Positions 1 to 5,834 of a DNA stretch of 9,647 nucleotides are shown here, piece after piece; the first letter of the stretch is position 1; each line of letters opens with the position of its first letter. Position numbers and translations under genes: made by a program. This DNA comes from Nitrospirota bacterium (lineage in GTDB: Bacteria; Nitrospirota; Nitrospiria; Nitrospirales; NS-4): NCBI GenBank assembly GCA_005877855.1, contig VBOF01000217.1:1-9647 (forward strand), read 5' to 3'. The notes beneath the pieces were generated by a model, which was not told the DNA's origin, ran no database searches, and was given only the letters and a program-made list of their open reading frames with translations.

Positions 1-122
1 TTGATGACCTCGCTCCCGGTAAAAAACGACGGGATGCGCGGTGCCTCAAAAAACAGGTGATAGGGATCAGTATACGTCTGCCCCTTCTTATTCTTGGTGC
101 CGATGATTGAGTGGCTGTCCAT
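1..122 (-). CDS. 2-oxoacid:ferredoxin oxidoreductase alpha-type subunit, N-terminal part (truncated by window edge)
   Basis: Only the first 40 codons are visible; the gene runs off the left edge. The start is well supported: an ATG at 122 is preceded by a perfect AAGGAGG (131-137 on the opposite strand) with 8 nt spacing. The visible residues end in a PSFFTGSEVI segment, which resembles the TGNEA-type opening of the pyruvate/2-oxoglutarate:ferredoxin oxidoreductase alpha subunit, the pyrimidine-binding part of these thiamine-diphosphate enzymes. The preceding gene, 21 nt away, looks like the epsilon subunit of the five-subunit form, and this is the main support for the call. In autotrophs with a reductive TCA cycle such enzymes fix CO2 onto acetyl-CoA or succinyl-CoA using reduced ferredoxin. 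I cannot tell pyruvate from 2-oxoglutarate specificity. The reading frame is secure; the product name is moderately sure. Confidence 0.55.
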   Translation of the reverse strand, partial: MDSHSIIGTKNKKGQTYTDPYHLFFEAPRIPSFFTGSEVI

Positions 123-130
123 CGGTTTGG

Positions 131-137
131 CCTCCTT
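131..137 (-). promoter_or_regulatory. Strong Shine-Dalgarno site for the truncated alpha-subunit gene
   Basis: Read on the minus strand this is AAGGAGG, 8 nt before the ATG at 122. It lies in the 21-nt gap after the epsilon-type gene and fixes the start of the partial downstream gene, which is too short inside the window to be obvious as an ORF. Confidence 0.8.
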
Positions 138-143
138 CAAAAA

Positions 144-821
144 TTAATTCCTGGTTCCACCGGCACGATCCTGAGTCTCCAGCACGGCGACATGCTTCTT
201 GATCGCGCCAAAGGGCACCGCGCCTTTCAATTTCTTCACCCATTCCGCCAAATGCATGATCTTTTCGGCCGTGGCGTCTCGAAACGACAGGCAGGCATCC
301 TCGTGACCGGCCTGGGCGCACATCGCGATCGTGTAACAGTTCGTCCCGCCCCTGATGATCTTGAGGGAAAGGTTGGCTTGGTGGCAGTGGACTCCCACGA
401 ACATACAAACATCAATCTTGTTGTGCCAGATGGTGAGGTTCGGATGGTTCGGATTAATCTCCACTTCCGGATTGATCTTCGGATACTTGGGCCGATAATC
501 GGGCATCGGGATCAGCATGGGCTTGGCATCTTGAGGCGCACATTCCTTCAGGGTGTCGAACAAGTGCTTGATGGCCTTGGCCTTCTTTTTAGCCTTCTCA
601 TTCCACGCCCACAGCACAAGGGGCCCAGGGAAAATCGTGGGCACTGTCCCGCCTAAAAACATACGGGCTGCTTCTTCGAAGGCTTCCTCCTCGGGAACAA
701 TGCGTCCGTTGATGTGCGCCTGTCCGGGGTCCGGCAGTACCACACCCATGGAGGCTGCGGCCGGCGGCAGGAACGCTTCCGGGCCGGGCCGGACAGAGTA
801 TTGACTATACTGCTGATTCAT
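144..821 (-). CDS. CODH/ACS epsilon (CdhB)-like protein, probable epsilon subunit of a five-subunit 2-oxoacid:ferredoxin oxidoreductase
   Basis: 225 aa, soluble, no signal peptide or membrane segment. Residues 61-71 (PTIFPGPLVLW) and 136-181 (a DVCMFVGVH strand, a cysteine/histidine-rich stretch, then ACLSFRD) match the pattern of the CO dehydrogenase beta/acetyl-CoA synthase epsilon family: a nucleotide-fold strand ending in hGVH, an LK segment, then a conserved xLSFxx motif. Five cysteines lie between 139 and 177. Proteins of this family occur as the small extra (E) subunit of the five-subunit pyruvate or 2-oxoglutarate:ferredoxin oxidoreductases of reductive-TCA autotrophs. The next gene, 21 nt downstream, starts like the alpha subunit, which supports that role; no actual CODH gene is visible. 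The start at 821 has AAGGG about 7 nt upstream. The exact role of this subunit is unclear. The family call is by eye from motif memory. Confidence 0.65.
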   Translation of the reverse strand: MNQQYSQYSVRPGPEAFLPPAAASMGVVLPDPGQAHINGRIVPEEEAFEEAARMFLGGTVPTIFPGPLVLWAWNEKAKKKAKAIKHLFDTLKECAPQDAKPMLIPMPDYRPKYPKINPEVEINPNHPNLTIWHNKIDVCMFVGVHCHQANLSLKIIRGGTNCYTIAMCAQAGHEDACLSFRDATAEKIMHLAEWVKKLKGAVPFGAIKKHVAVLETQDRAGGTRN

Positions 822-891
822 TGAGTGCCCTTACAACGAAAGACTCGAATCGTAAGGATTAATGCAAACCATTCTGGCGTTGTCTGCTAAG

Positions 892-918
892 AGTATAGTT
901 TCGCCCCTTTAAATGCAA
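892..918 (-). promoter_or_regulatory. Candidate sigma-70-type promoter for the oxidoreductase operon
   Basis: On the minus strand, TTGCAT (913-918) and TATACT (892-897) are separated by 15 nt, a short spacer. The -10 has five of six consensus bases. It lies about 70 nt upstream of the epsilon-type start codon. Position and orientation suit the operon, but the short spacer keeps confidence low. Confidence 0.35.
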
Positions 919-1097
919 TCACAAAGAAGACCTACCGCCCGCTGCAAATGGGCCAACCGACCTGCTTTGGTTAGGCCTTTTGGCCCCACCCCGTTTCCGC
1001 CCACGATTCACGAGTTTTGTCGTTGAAAAGTCTTGTGATTCTAACCACTCTGTCGACCCCTTGTCAAACCGATTTTGCCACTCCAGGCCGGTTTTTT

Positions 1098-1126
1098 GCC
1101 ACCAAATCTTTCGCCTCCAAATCCTT
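1098..1126. repeat. Tandem direct repeat next to the fimT promoter
   Basis: GCCACCAAATCTTT (1098-1111) and GCCTCCAAATCCTT (1113-1126) agree at 12 of 14 positions with a 15-bp period. The second copy runs into the TTGACA box of the candidate fimT promoter. This could be an operator for a dimeric regulator or chance. Confidence 0.45.
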
Positions 1127-1153
1127 GACAAGGTTTTCAAAACAAACCATAAA
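1125..1153 (+). promoter_or_regulatory. Candidate sigma-70-type promoter for the fimT-like gene
   Basis: A perfect TTGACA (1125-1130) is followed after 17 nt by CATAAA (1148-1153), with four of six -10 bases. Transcription would begin near 1160, giving a very short leader before the ATG at 1173. The GGGGG at 1158-1162 is the only Shine-Dalgarno-like element. Confidence 0.45.
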
Positions 1154-1172
1154 TTATGGGGGTTCTTACCCT

Positions 1173-1616
1173 ATGGCAACGAAAGACGGAAAGGGCTTCA
1201 CTCTAGCCAACCTTGTGGCTGTCGTCTTCATCGTGGGCTCGGAAGCGATCGTCGTCTTACCCCGGATCAATGATCTCATCAAAAACCACAGGCTTGACAA
1301 TGCAGCCCAGGAAGTCTGGCAGGATATGCATCGGGCGCGCTTACTCGCCATCAAGGAGAAAGGAACGATCCTGGTCAAGTTCGACCACGATTCATACAGA
1401 GCTGTCAGGGCTGCCACGGGGGAGGTCGCCTTCAGGCGGAATTTGAGCGAAGACTACACGGACGTCATTATCAGCACCACGGCCGTTCGGGGACGGATCA
1501 GCTTCGACAGGACAGGCACGGCGGAGGGGAACACGACAGAAATCGAAATCGAAGGCCCAACCGGCACACGTCGTTTCACCATCCTCGCAACCGGTAAGAT
1601 TGGAGGGCTCCCATGA
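1173..1616 (+). CDS. FimT/GspH-like minor pseudopilin with a divergent class III leader
   Basis: 147 aa from the ATG at 1173. This start gives an 8-residue leader ending in Gly before GFTLANLV, as expected for cleavage by the prepilin peptidase PilD; upstream extensions in the same frame (back to 1017) lack pilin character. After the cut the hydrophobic stalk runs to a conserved Pro at +22 (P30). A helix with QDMHRARLLAIKE follows, typical of the FimT/GspH family, where the segment reads QxAxxRAxxxA. A beta-rich globular part ends in FTILATGKI, like the ISPTGR ending of FimT. Such proteins sit in the inner membrane and help prime pilus or pseudopilus assembly. Odd: the normally invariant Glu at +5 is Asn (N13), and a Glu sits inside the stalk at +16 (E24). 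The gene stands apart from pilV, separated by the regulator gene. Confidence 0.75.
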   Translation: MATKDGKGFTLANLVAVVFIVGSEAIVVLPRINDLIKNHRLDNAAQEVWQDMHRARLLAIKEKGTILVKFDHDSYRAVRAATGEVAFRRNLSEDYTDVIISTTAVRGRISFDRTGTAEGNTTEIEIEGPTGTRRFTILATGKIGGLP

Positions 1617-1617
1617 T

Positions 1618-1647
1618 TTGCTTTTCCCCTCCCCAAAACTCTATACT
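1618..1647 (+). promoter_or_regulatory. Weak candidate promoter for the sigma-54 activator gene
   Basis: TTGCTT (1618-1623) and TATACT (1642-1647) are separated by 18 nt, directly after the fimT stop codon and about 60 nt before the preferred regulator ATG at 1716. The -10 is good (five of six) and the -35 poor (three of six). Confidence 0.3.
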
Positions 1648-1715
1648 GCGAGCCCTGCACACGCTTGACTGGCGCATGCTGGAGAGCGCCCTTCTTGGGG
1701 GGTGGACTACCACGG

Positions 1716-3050
1716 ATGCGGACATCGGAAGTTGAACCCAGACCCCCGTTCTCGGTTTCCAGCCCTTCGAGCGCACGGCTGGCCTCCCTGATCGAAATCA
1801 GCCGTCTCCTGATCTCTGCGGTGGATCTCGACCACCTCCTCAGTCTGATTCTCAAAACCTCAAGCCAGTTGGTGGGATCGGAAGACAGCAGCCTGTTGCT
1901 CCTCGACCCGGCGACTCAGGAACTGGTGTTTGTGATGGCTCAGGGCTCGGTCAGTGCCAAGCTGAAGATGGTCCGGCTGAAACCGGGAGAGGGCATCGCC
2001 GGCTGGGTCGTGCAGCATGGCAAGCCGTTGCTGGTAAACGATGTCGAGCGGGATTCCCGGTTCACCAGCAAGGTCGACAAGATGACCGGGTTTCGGACCA
2101 AGGCGATTCTCGCCGTCCCACTGCAAGATCACGGCCGGACGATTGGCGTCATTGAAGTTCTGAACCCCGACAAGGACAGAAAGTTCAATGAGGAGGACCG
2201 CGAGCTTCTCACCGCATTCGCGGCTCATGCCGCAGTGGCGATTCGAAACGCCCGCCTCGTCACATCCATCAAGGAAGCGAACCGCTACCTGCAGGCCGAG
2301 ATCGACGAGCGGTACGGCACGCTTATCGGGAAAAGCGCCGGAATCCGCACGGTGGTCAAGGCCGCACGCAAAGTGGCAGAAACCTCGGCGACAGTGCTAT
2401 TGCTGGGCGAAACCGGTGTCGGCAAGGAGATGTTCGCCCGTTCCATCCATTCCTGGAGCCCCCGCGCGTCCAAGCCGTTCGTCGCCGTGAACTGCGTAGC
2501 GCTGGCGGAAGGCCTCCTGGAGACAGAGCTATTCGGCCATGAGAAGGGAGCGTTTACCGGAGCGCACCAGATGAAAAAGGGCCTTCTGGAGCTGGCGCAA
2601 GGAGGCACGGTCTTCCTGGACGAGATCGGCGATACAAAGCCGGAGTTCCAGGCCAAGCTCTTGCGGGTGCTCCAAACTCACCAATTCGAGCGTGTGGGAG
2701 GAACGGTCCCCATCACCGTGGACATCCGCTTCATCGCCGCCACGAACAAGGCCCTGGAAGCTGCCGTTCACGCGGGGAGCTTTCGCAAAGATCTCTTCTT
2801 CCGACTCAACGTGGTTACCATCACCGTGCTGCCCCTGCGCGAGCGCAAAGAGGATATTCCGGCCCTGGTCAACTTTTTCCTGGAGCGGTACTGTCGGGAC
2901 ATGAAACGACCCCCGAAACGAAATCGGCCCAAGCGATCTCGCCATCGGCTCCAGAGACATGCCGACTGGAGACCTTGCATCACTCCTGGACCTCCCGTTC
3001 CATGTCTCCGTTCAAGCGCACAAGAAAGCCCTGATCAGCCACGCCATTAA
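1716..3050 (+). CDS. Sigma-54-dependent transcriptional activator (GAF-AAA+), C-terminus frameshifted
   Basis: 444 aa as read. An in-frame TTG start exists at 1665; ATG 1716 is preferred, with GGTGG-type purines about 11 nt upstream. Residues 20-180 form a GAF sensor domain (SxLLLLD, PGEGIAGWV and AILAVPL landmarks). Residues 202-400 are the AAA+ domain: Walker A GETGVGKE (231-238), the sigma-54 contact loop GAFTGA (278-283), Walker B VFLDEIGD with D302/E303, and FRKDLFFRLNV carrying the arginine-finger region. In this family ATP hydrolysis remodels sigma-54 RNA polymerase bound at a -24/-12 promoter. After K401-R402 the homology stops abruptly: the sensor II motif (WPGNVREL type) is absent and the last ~42 residues are an Arg/Pro-rich out-of-frame tail. 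The Fis-type DNA-binding domain lies in another frame (2905-3144). As encoded, the protein is probably non-functional or deregulated. Confidence 0.8.
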   Translation: MRTSEVEPRPPFSVSSPSSARLASLIEISRLLISAVDLDHLLSLILKTSSQLVGSEDSSLLLLDPATQELVFVMAQGSVSAKLKMVRLKPGEGIAGWVVQHGKPLLVNDVERDSRFTSKVDKMTGFRTKAILAVPLQDHGRTIGVIEVLNPDKDRKFNEEDRELLTAFAAHAAVAIRNARLVTSIKEANRYLQAEIDERYGTLIGKSAGIRTVVKAARKVAETSATVLLLGETGVGKEMFARSIHSWSPRASKPFVAVNCVALAEGLLETELFGHEKGAFTGAHQMKKGLLELAQGGTVFLDEIGDTKPEFQAKLLRVLQTHQFERVGGTVPITVDIRFIAATNKALEAAVHAGSFRKDLFFRLNVVTITVLPLRERKEDIPALVNFFLERYCRDMKRPPKRNRPKRSRHRLQRHADWRPCITPGPPVPCLRSSAQESPDQPRH

Positions 3051-3144
3051 CAAGGCCAAAGGGAACAAGACCCAGGCCGCGACGCTACTGCAACTCCAGT
3101 CCACGTATTTGTTCCGCTTGTGCAAACAGCTAGGCATAACCTAA
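2905..3144 (+). pseudogene. Detached Fis-type helix-turn-helix C-terminus of the sigma-54 activator
   Basis: In the frame +1 relative to the activator, translation from 2905 reads NDPRNEIGPSDLAIGSRD and onward. NEIGPSDL is the usual linker after the AAA+ domain of NtrC-family proteins. The end of the stretch has GNKTQAATLL and TYLFRLCKQLGIT, a Fis-type helix-turn-helix ending at the stop codon 3142-3144. An in-frame stop (2902-2904) lies just before it, so it can be translated separately only from the ATG at 2959 (61 codons), and I see no good ribosome site there. With the activator at 1716-3050 it forms one ancestral gene that lost about 35 codons, a number estimated from typical family spacing, not counted from an alignment. 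Confidence 0.75.
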
Positions 3145-3194
3145 GTATAATATCGTAACAGTCTCGTGCGGTAAGGCTGTCATTACTTTTCAAG

Positions 3195-3233
3195 CCTATC
3201 AAATTCTGTCAGCTTGCTGTCTATTTGGATAGG
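3195..3233. repeat. Nested palindrome downstream of the activator
   Basis: Outer arms CCTATCAAAT (3195-3204) and ATTTGGATAGG (3223-3233) are complementary apart from one bulge. An inner CAGC-TT-GCTG (3210-3219) has almost the same centre (3214 against 3214.5). No T-run follows, so a simple intrinsic terminator is unlikely. It lies about 165 bp upstream of the predicted sigma-54 transcription start and could be an upstream activator site. Confidence 0.5.
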
Positions 3234-3235
3234 AA

Positions 3236-3256
3236 ACCACCACGAACAGGGGTGGT
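3236..3256. repeat. Inverted repeat ACCACC-N9-GGTGGT upstream of pilV
   Basis: A perfect 6-bp inverted repeat with a 9-nt spacer, centred near 3246. That is about 130 bp before the predicted sigma-54 start point, inside the usual range for enhancer sites of NtrC-type activators. The arms are short, so chance is possible. Confidence 0.35.
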
Positions 3257-3352
3257 GAAAGAGGTGTTATCGTGTGGGGCGCGTATTCAAAAATCTCATG
3301 TTTTATAGGGAGTTACAACTGACCACCCAGGATCATGTCTTCGGCTTCTTGT

Positions 3353-3368
3353 CGGCATCAAAGTTGCG
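3353..3368 (+). promoter_or_regulatory. Sigma-54-type (-24/-12) promoter before pilV
   Basis: CGGCATCAAAGTTGCG contains the invariant GG (3354-3355) and GC (3366-3367) at the exact distance required by sigma-54 holoenzyme. GGCA and TTGC match the consensus TGGCAC-N5-TTGC; three bases of the -24 box differ. Predicted transcription start is near 3379. This sits at the first ATG of the pilV frame (3378) and so favours the later ATG at 3414. The neighbouring upstream gene encodes a GAFTGA-bearing sigma-54 activator, which makes the match more credible. Confidence 0.55.
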
Positions 3369-3413
3369 TAAGAATACATGAACATGCGTACAACCGTGAA
3401 TACCTGCGTTTAC

Positions 3414-3791
3414 ATGACCCGCCGAACCCGGCGTGAAGCTGGTTTCAGCCTGATCGAAGTGATGATCTCCCTGGTCATTCTCGCCATCGGCGTTCTCGCT
3501 CTGACGGATCTGCAGCTCACGGTCACTAAAGGCAACGGCTCCTCGAGCACGATGGTGACGGCTATCTCCCTTGCCGAGCAAAAGATGGAAAGTCTTAAGA
3601 CGGCGTCATACACGACCATCCAGTCGGAACCGCCCACGGCGGTCACGGCCTCGGGTGGGACGTACACTCGTCAAGTCATTGTGACGAGCAACCAACCGAT
3701 GCTGAACGTGAAGACCGTTCAAGTGATCGTTTCGGGAGCGGACGGCCAGAGGACCTTCACGGTGCCGCTCTCCACCGTCATTGCCCAATAG
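3414..3791 (+). CDS. pilV: PilV-like type IV pilus minor pilin
   Basis: 125 aa from the ATG at 3414. An in-frame ATG at 3378 would give 137 aa but an over-long 22-residue leader and almost no 5' leader RNA from the predicted promoter. From 3414 the leader is 10 residues (MTRRTRREAG), then FSLIEVMISLVILAIGVLAL: a canonical class III prepilin signal with Phe +1 and Glu +5 and the IGVLAL stalk typical of PilV. Next comes AISLAEQKMESLK, which in this family usually reads AxxLAxxxxExL, then a short beta-rich C-terminal region without cysteines. PilV is a minor pilin of the inner-membrane priming complex that starts pilus assembly. It is first in a tight run with PilW and PilX (gaps of 7 and 3 nt). 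No clear ribosome site precedes either start. Confidence 0.8.
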   Translation: MTRRTRREAGFSLIEVMISLVILAIGVLALTDLQLTVTKGNGSSSTMVTAISLAEQKMESLKTASYTTIQSEPPTAVTASGGTYTRQVIVTSNQPMLNVKTVQVIVSGADGQRTFTVPLSTVIAQ

Positions 3792-3798
3792 CGCGCGT

Positions 3799-4521
3799 AT
3801 GAAGACGCTCAAGTCCGAAACCGCCTTTACTCACGTGGAAGTGCTCATGGCGCTCGCGATCGGCGGGATGCTCGTCACGGGCATGTTCCAACTCTATCTC
3901 TTTTCGGCCAGCGGCGCCTTGGTCCAAAACGAGACGGTGCAGATGCAGGCCGATGCCCGAGCGGCCATGGATCTCATTGCGCAGGATTTGAGACAGCTCT
4001 ACGGTTCTGCCACTGTATCCACAACGTTGACCCCCAACGACACGCTCAGTTTTACCCGGCTAGAAGATTCCGGCTATTCATCGGGCGGCAATTCGGCCTT
4101 CAGCCTGAACGATACAAGGAAATTCTGGGCCACCAATGCGTTTGCGCCGTCCTCCGCAGGAACCTACGTTGCCCAGATCGTCGGAGGCGCCGGGATGGGG
4201 CAGACGAACGCGATCAGCGGGAACACCGGAAGCCAGCTCAGTCTCTCAACCGGGTGGGGTACGCTCCCGGATGCGACGTCTCTTTACATCATCACCCGTT
4301 CGAAAACGTTGACGCGGACGGCCGATAACACGCTGCGATCCATCACAGCCGGAGGCAGTTCTCTTCTCCTCGCTGCCAACATTATGAGCCTTTCATTTGC
4401 CCAGCCCGATCCCAATTCGATCACCATTGATGTGACTGCCCGCACCAGCGTCCAAGATCCGCGAACTCAAAGATTTGTTTACTACAGCCTGTCCAAAATG
4501 GTTGTGAAGAGAAACGGATGA
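3799..4521 (+). CDS. pilW: PilW-like type IV pilus minor pilin
   Basis: 240 aa from the ATG at 3799, 7 nt after the pilV stop; a TTG at 3781 in the same frame would overlap pilV and is less likely. The leader MKTLKSETA is followed by FTHVEVLMALAIGGMLVTGMFQLY. Phe +1 and Glu +5 are kept, but the residue before the cut is Ala, not the usual Gly. Residues 51-70 (QADARAAMDLIAQDLRQLY) match the RxAxxxLxxDLRxAG block of PilW. The rest is Ser/Thr/Asn-rich and beta-like, with a VGGAGMGQTNAISG stretch. Its expected role is in the minor-pilin complex with PilV and PilX. The gene has no ribosome site of its own that I can see, so translational coupling to pilV is likely. Confidence 0.78.
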   Translation: MKTLKSETAFTHVEVLMALAIGGMLVTGMFQLYLFSASGALVQNETVQMQADARAAMDLIAQDLRQLYGSATVSTTLTPNDTLSFTRLEDSGYSSGGNSAFSLNDTRKFWATNAFAPSSAGTYVAQIVGGAGMGQTNAISGNTGSQLSLSTGWGTLPDATSLYIITRSKTLTRTADNTLRSITAGGSSLLLAANIMSLSFAQPDPNSITIDVTARTSVQDPRTQRFVYYSLSKMVVKRNG

Positions 4522-4524
4522 CTT

Positions 4525-5814
4525 ATGAGTAGCCTGGTCCGGCCCATCAAAGCGCAAACCGGAGTCATCCTGGTCACAACGCTCCTGCTCTTGATCCTCT
4601 TGACGGGTGTGGCGCTCACCAGCCTCGCGAGCCTCGGAGTGAATCTGAGCCAATCTCAAAATTTTGTCAGCACGAAACAGGCCTTTCAATTGGCGGACGC
4701 CGGCATCCAGTATGCCGAGAAATATCTGAATCAGCATCAAACTCTGTGGAGCACGTACGCGTCTCCTACGCCACAGACGCTCATTCCCTCTACTACGCTC
4801 ACCGGATTGGGAACGTTTACAGTCAGTGTCCAGGACGGGGGAAACGGCAGCCTTCAGGTCACCTCGACCGGCACAGCCAGCAACAACGCGCAGGCGGTGA
4901 TCACCGGTCTGGTGGTTCTTGGGCCCTATGTTCCGGAGGACGCCGTGACGGTGGACCAGGACCTGACGATCAGCGGGAACGCAACGCTTGCTGGGTCCAA
5001 CGGCGGGGTGCACGCAAACGGCAACCTCACGATTTCGAGCTCGCCAGTCATCAGCACGAACGCGATCGCCTATTTCAATTACACGGCTACCGGAACTCCC
5101 AATGTGGCCGGGGTCGCCGCCGGCAGTCAGACAATCGCTGCCATCCCGCTGATGCAGGCAAGCATGTTCTCCGCCTCACGCGATTATCTCTTGTCCTGGG
5201 ACGGCAACGTGTATGACTCATCGGGGATTGCCCAACCCCTCCCCGGCGGGACGTGGAACTGCTGGAGCTTCAGTTCCACCACCTCGGTCCCGAAGAAGAA
5301 GAAGAAAAAACACGTATCCGTGTCGGGTCCGACTGGGCCTGCTATCTGGACGTTAAGCTGCCCCAGCACGATCAACGGCACGCTCTATTTTCAGACTGAT
5401 GTCTCGATCCCTACAAGTCTCGGCACCACCCAGGCGCCCTGGGTTACGACTCTCATCGCGGAAGGGTCCATCGACCTCACGGCACAGAGCCTGATTGCGC
5501 GCGCGCCCACCAGCATGGATGGGGCGCTCTTTAAGGCCGGGACACAAAATTTCCTCTTCATCTCCGATGAGGATATCCATATCGGCAGTCTCTCAGGGGG
5601 AAACCTCACGGGCGTGGTCGCCGCGTACGAACAGGTGAACATTGAAGGAAACCCGACTATGTATGGCTATGTCGTCGCCCAAGATGGAGCAAACGGCAGC
5701 GGGCTGGTAACGGCAGACTCCGTCAGTGGGGGACTCAGCCTGACCTATAACGGTAACTTGTCGATTCCAACTTTTTTGAAGACGGCGCAAATTAAGACAT
5801 GGAAGGCGTTGTAG
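4525..5814 (+). CDS. pilX: PilX-like minor pilin with a large beta-rich C-terminal domain
   Basis: 429 aa, starting 3 nt after the pilW stop. The leader ends QTG before VILVTTLLLLILLTGVALTS, the GVxLVxxLLLLxxLT signature of PilX N-terminal domains. It lacks Glu at +5, as is common for PilX/GspK-type tip proteins. Residues 52-66 (QAFQLADAGIQYAEK) match the conserved AFxxAEAGIxxA helix. From about 135 the protein is Gly/Asn/Ser-rich with repeated short strands (LTISGNATLAGSNGGVHANGNL; near the end VNIEGNPTMYGYVVAQ), suggesting a solenoid-like beta domain. It is much longer than the short PilX proteins of Pseudomonas. Two cysteines (C246, C279) could form a disulfide. A run of six lysines (257-262), encoded by an AAG/AAA tract, lies between them. 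Probable role: pilus tip or assembly-priming subunit. Confidence 0.78.
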   Translation: MSSLVRPIKAQTGVILVTTLLLLILLTGVALTSLASLGVNLSQSQNFVSTKQAFQLADAGIQYAEKYLNQHQTLWSTYASPTPQTLIPSTTLTGLGTFTVSVQDGGNGSLQVTSTGTASNNAQAVITGLVVLGPYVPEDAVTVDQDLTISGNATLAGSNGGVHANGNLTISSSPVISTNAIAYFNYTATGTPNVAGVAAGSQTIAAIPLMQASMFSASRDYLLSWDGNVYDSSGIAQPLPGGTWNCWSFSSTTSVPKKKKKKHVSVSGPTGPAIWTLSCPSTINGTLYFQTDVSIPTSLGTTQAPWVTTLIAEGSIDLTAQSLIARAPTSMDGALFKAGTQNFLFISDEDIHIGSLSGGNLTGVVAAYEQVNIEGNPTMYGYVVAQDGANGSGLVTADSVSGGLSLTYNGNLSIPTFLKTAQIKTWKAL

Positions 5815-5834
5815 CAAGAGAGAGGAGAATACCG

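Larger units (their letters stand above)
822..1172. other. Divergent intergenic region (351 bp) between the oxidoreductase operon and the pilin cluster
   Basis: No convincing coding potential in any frame. It holds outward-facing candidate promoters for both neighbours (892-918 minus, 1125-1153 plus) and a pair of 14-bp direct repeats (1098-1126). It also holds an imperfect hairpin at 951-977, GGCCAACC against GGTTAGGCC with a bulged A, followed by TTTT at 978-981. The hairpin lies upstream of the plus-strand genes, so it has no obvious gene to terminate. The stretch 982-1097 shows nothing further that I recognise, apart from a TTTTGCCAC word repeated near 1074 and 1094. Confidence 0.6.

Noticed and set aside
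111..656. Open plus-strand frame of 181 codons opposite the epsilon-type gene
   Set aside because: It has no family likeness and runs antisense to a gene with clear motifs and a ribosome site, so it is a shadow frame.
951..981. Hairpin GGCCAACC/GGTTAGGCC followed by TTTT, like an intrinsic terminator
   Set aside because: It lies upstream of all plus-strand genes and has no plus-strand transcript to end; the T-run is only four long and the stem has a bulge.
3146..3151. Perfect TATAAT right after the activator's last codon
   Set aside because: No -35 box at a workable distance; the nearest TTG-type hexamer (3118-3123) is 22 nt away, and the sigma-54 element downstream explains pilV better.
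3240..3413. Possible c-di-GMP (GEMM-type) riboswitch before pilV
   Set aside because: The region lacks the conserved GEMM core words, and the predicted start point leaves too short a leader to hold an aptamer.
5799..5834. Earlier in-frame ATG for the coiled-coil protein
   Set aside because: It overlaps the end of pilX, adds charged residues before the signal peptide and has no ribosome site, while ATG 5835 has a strong one.
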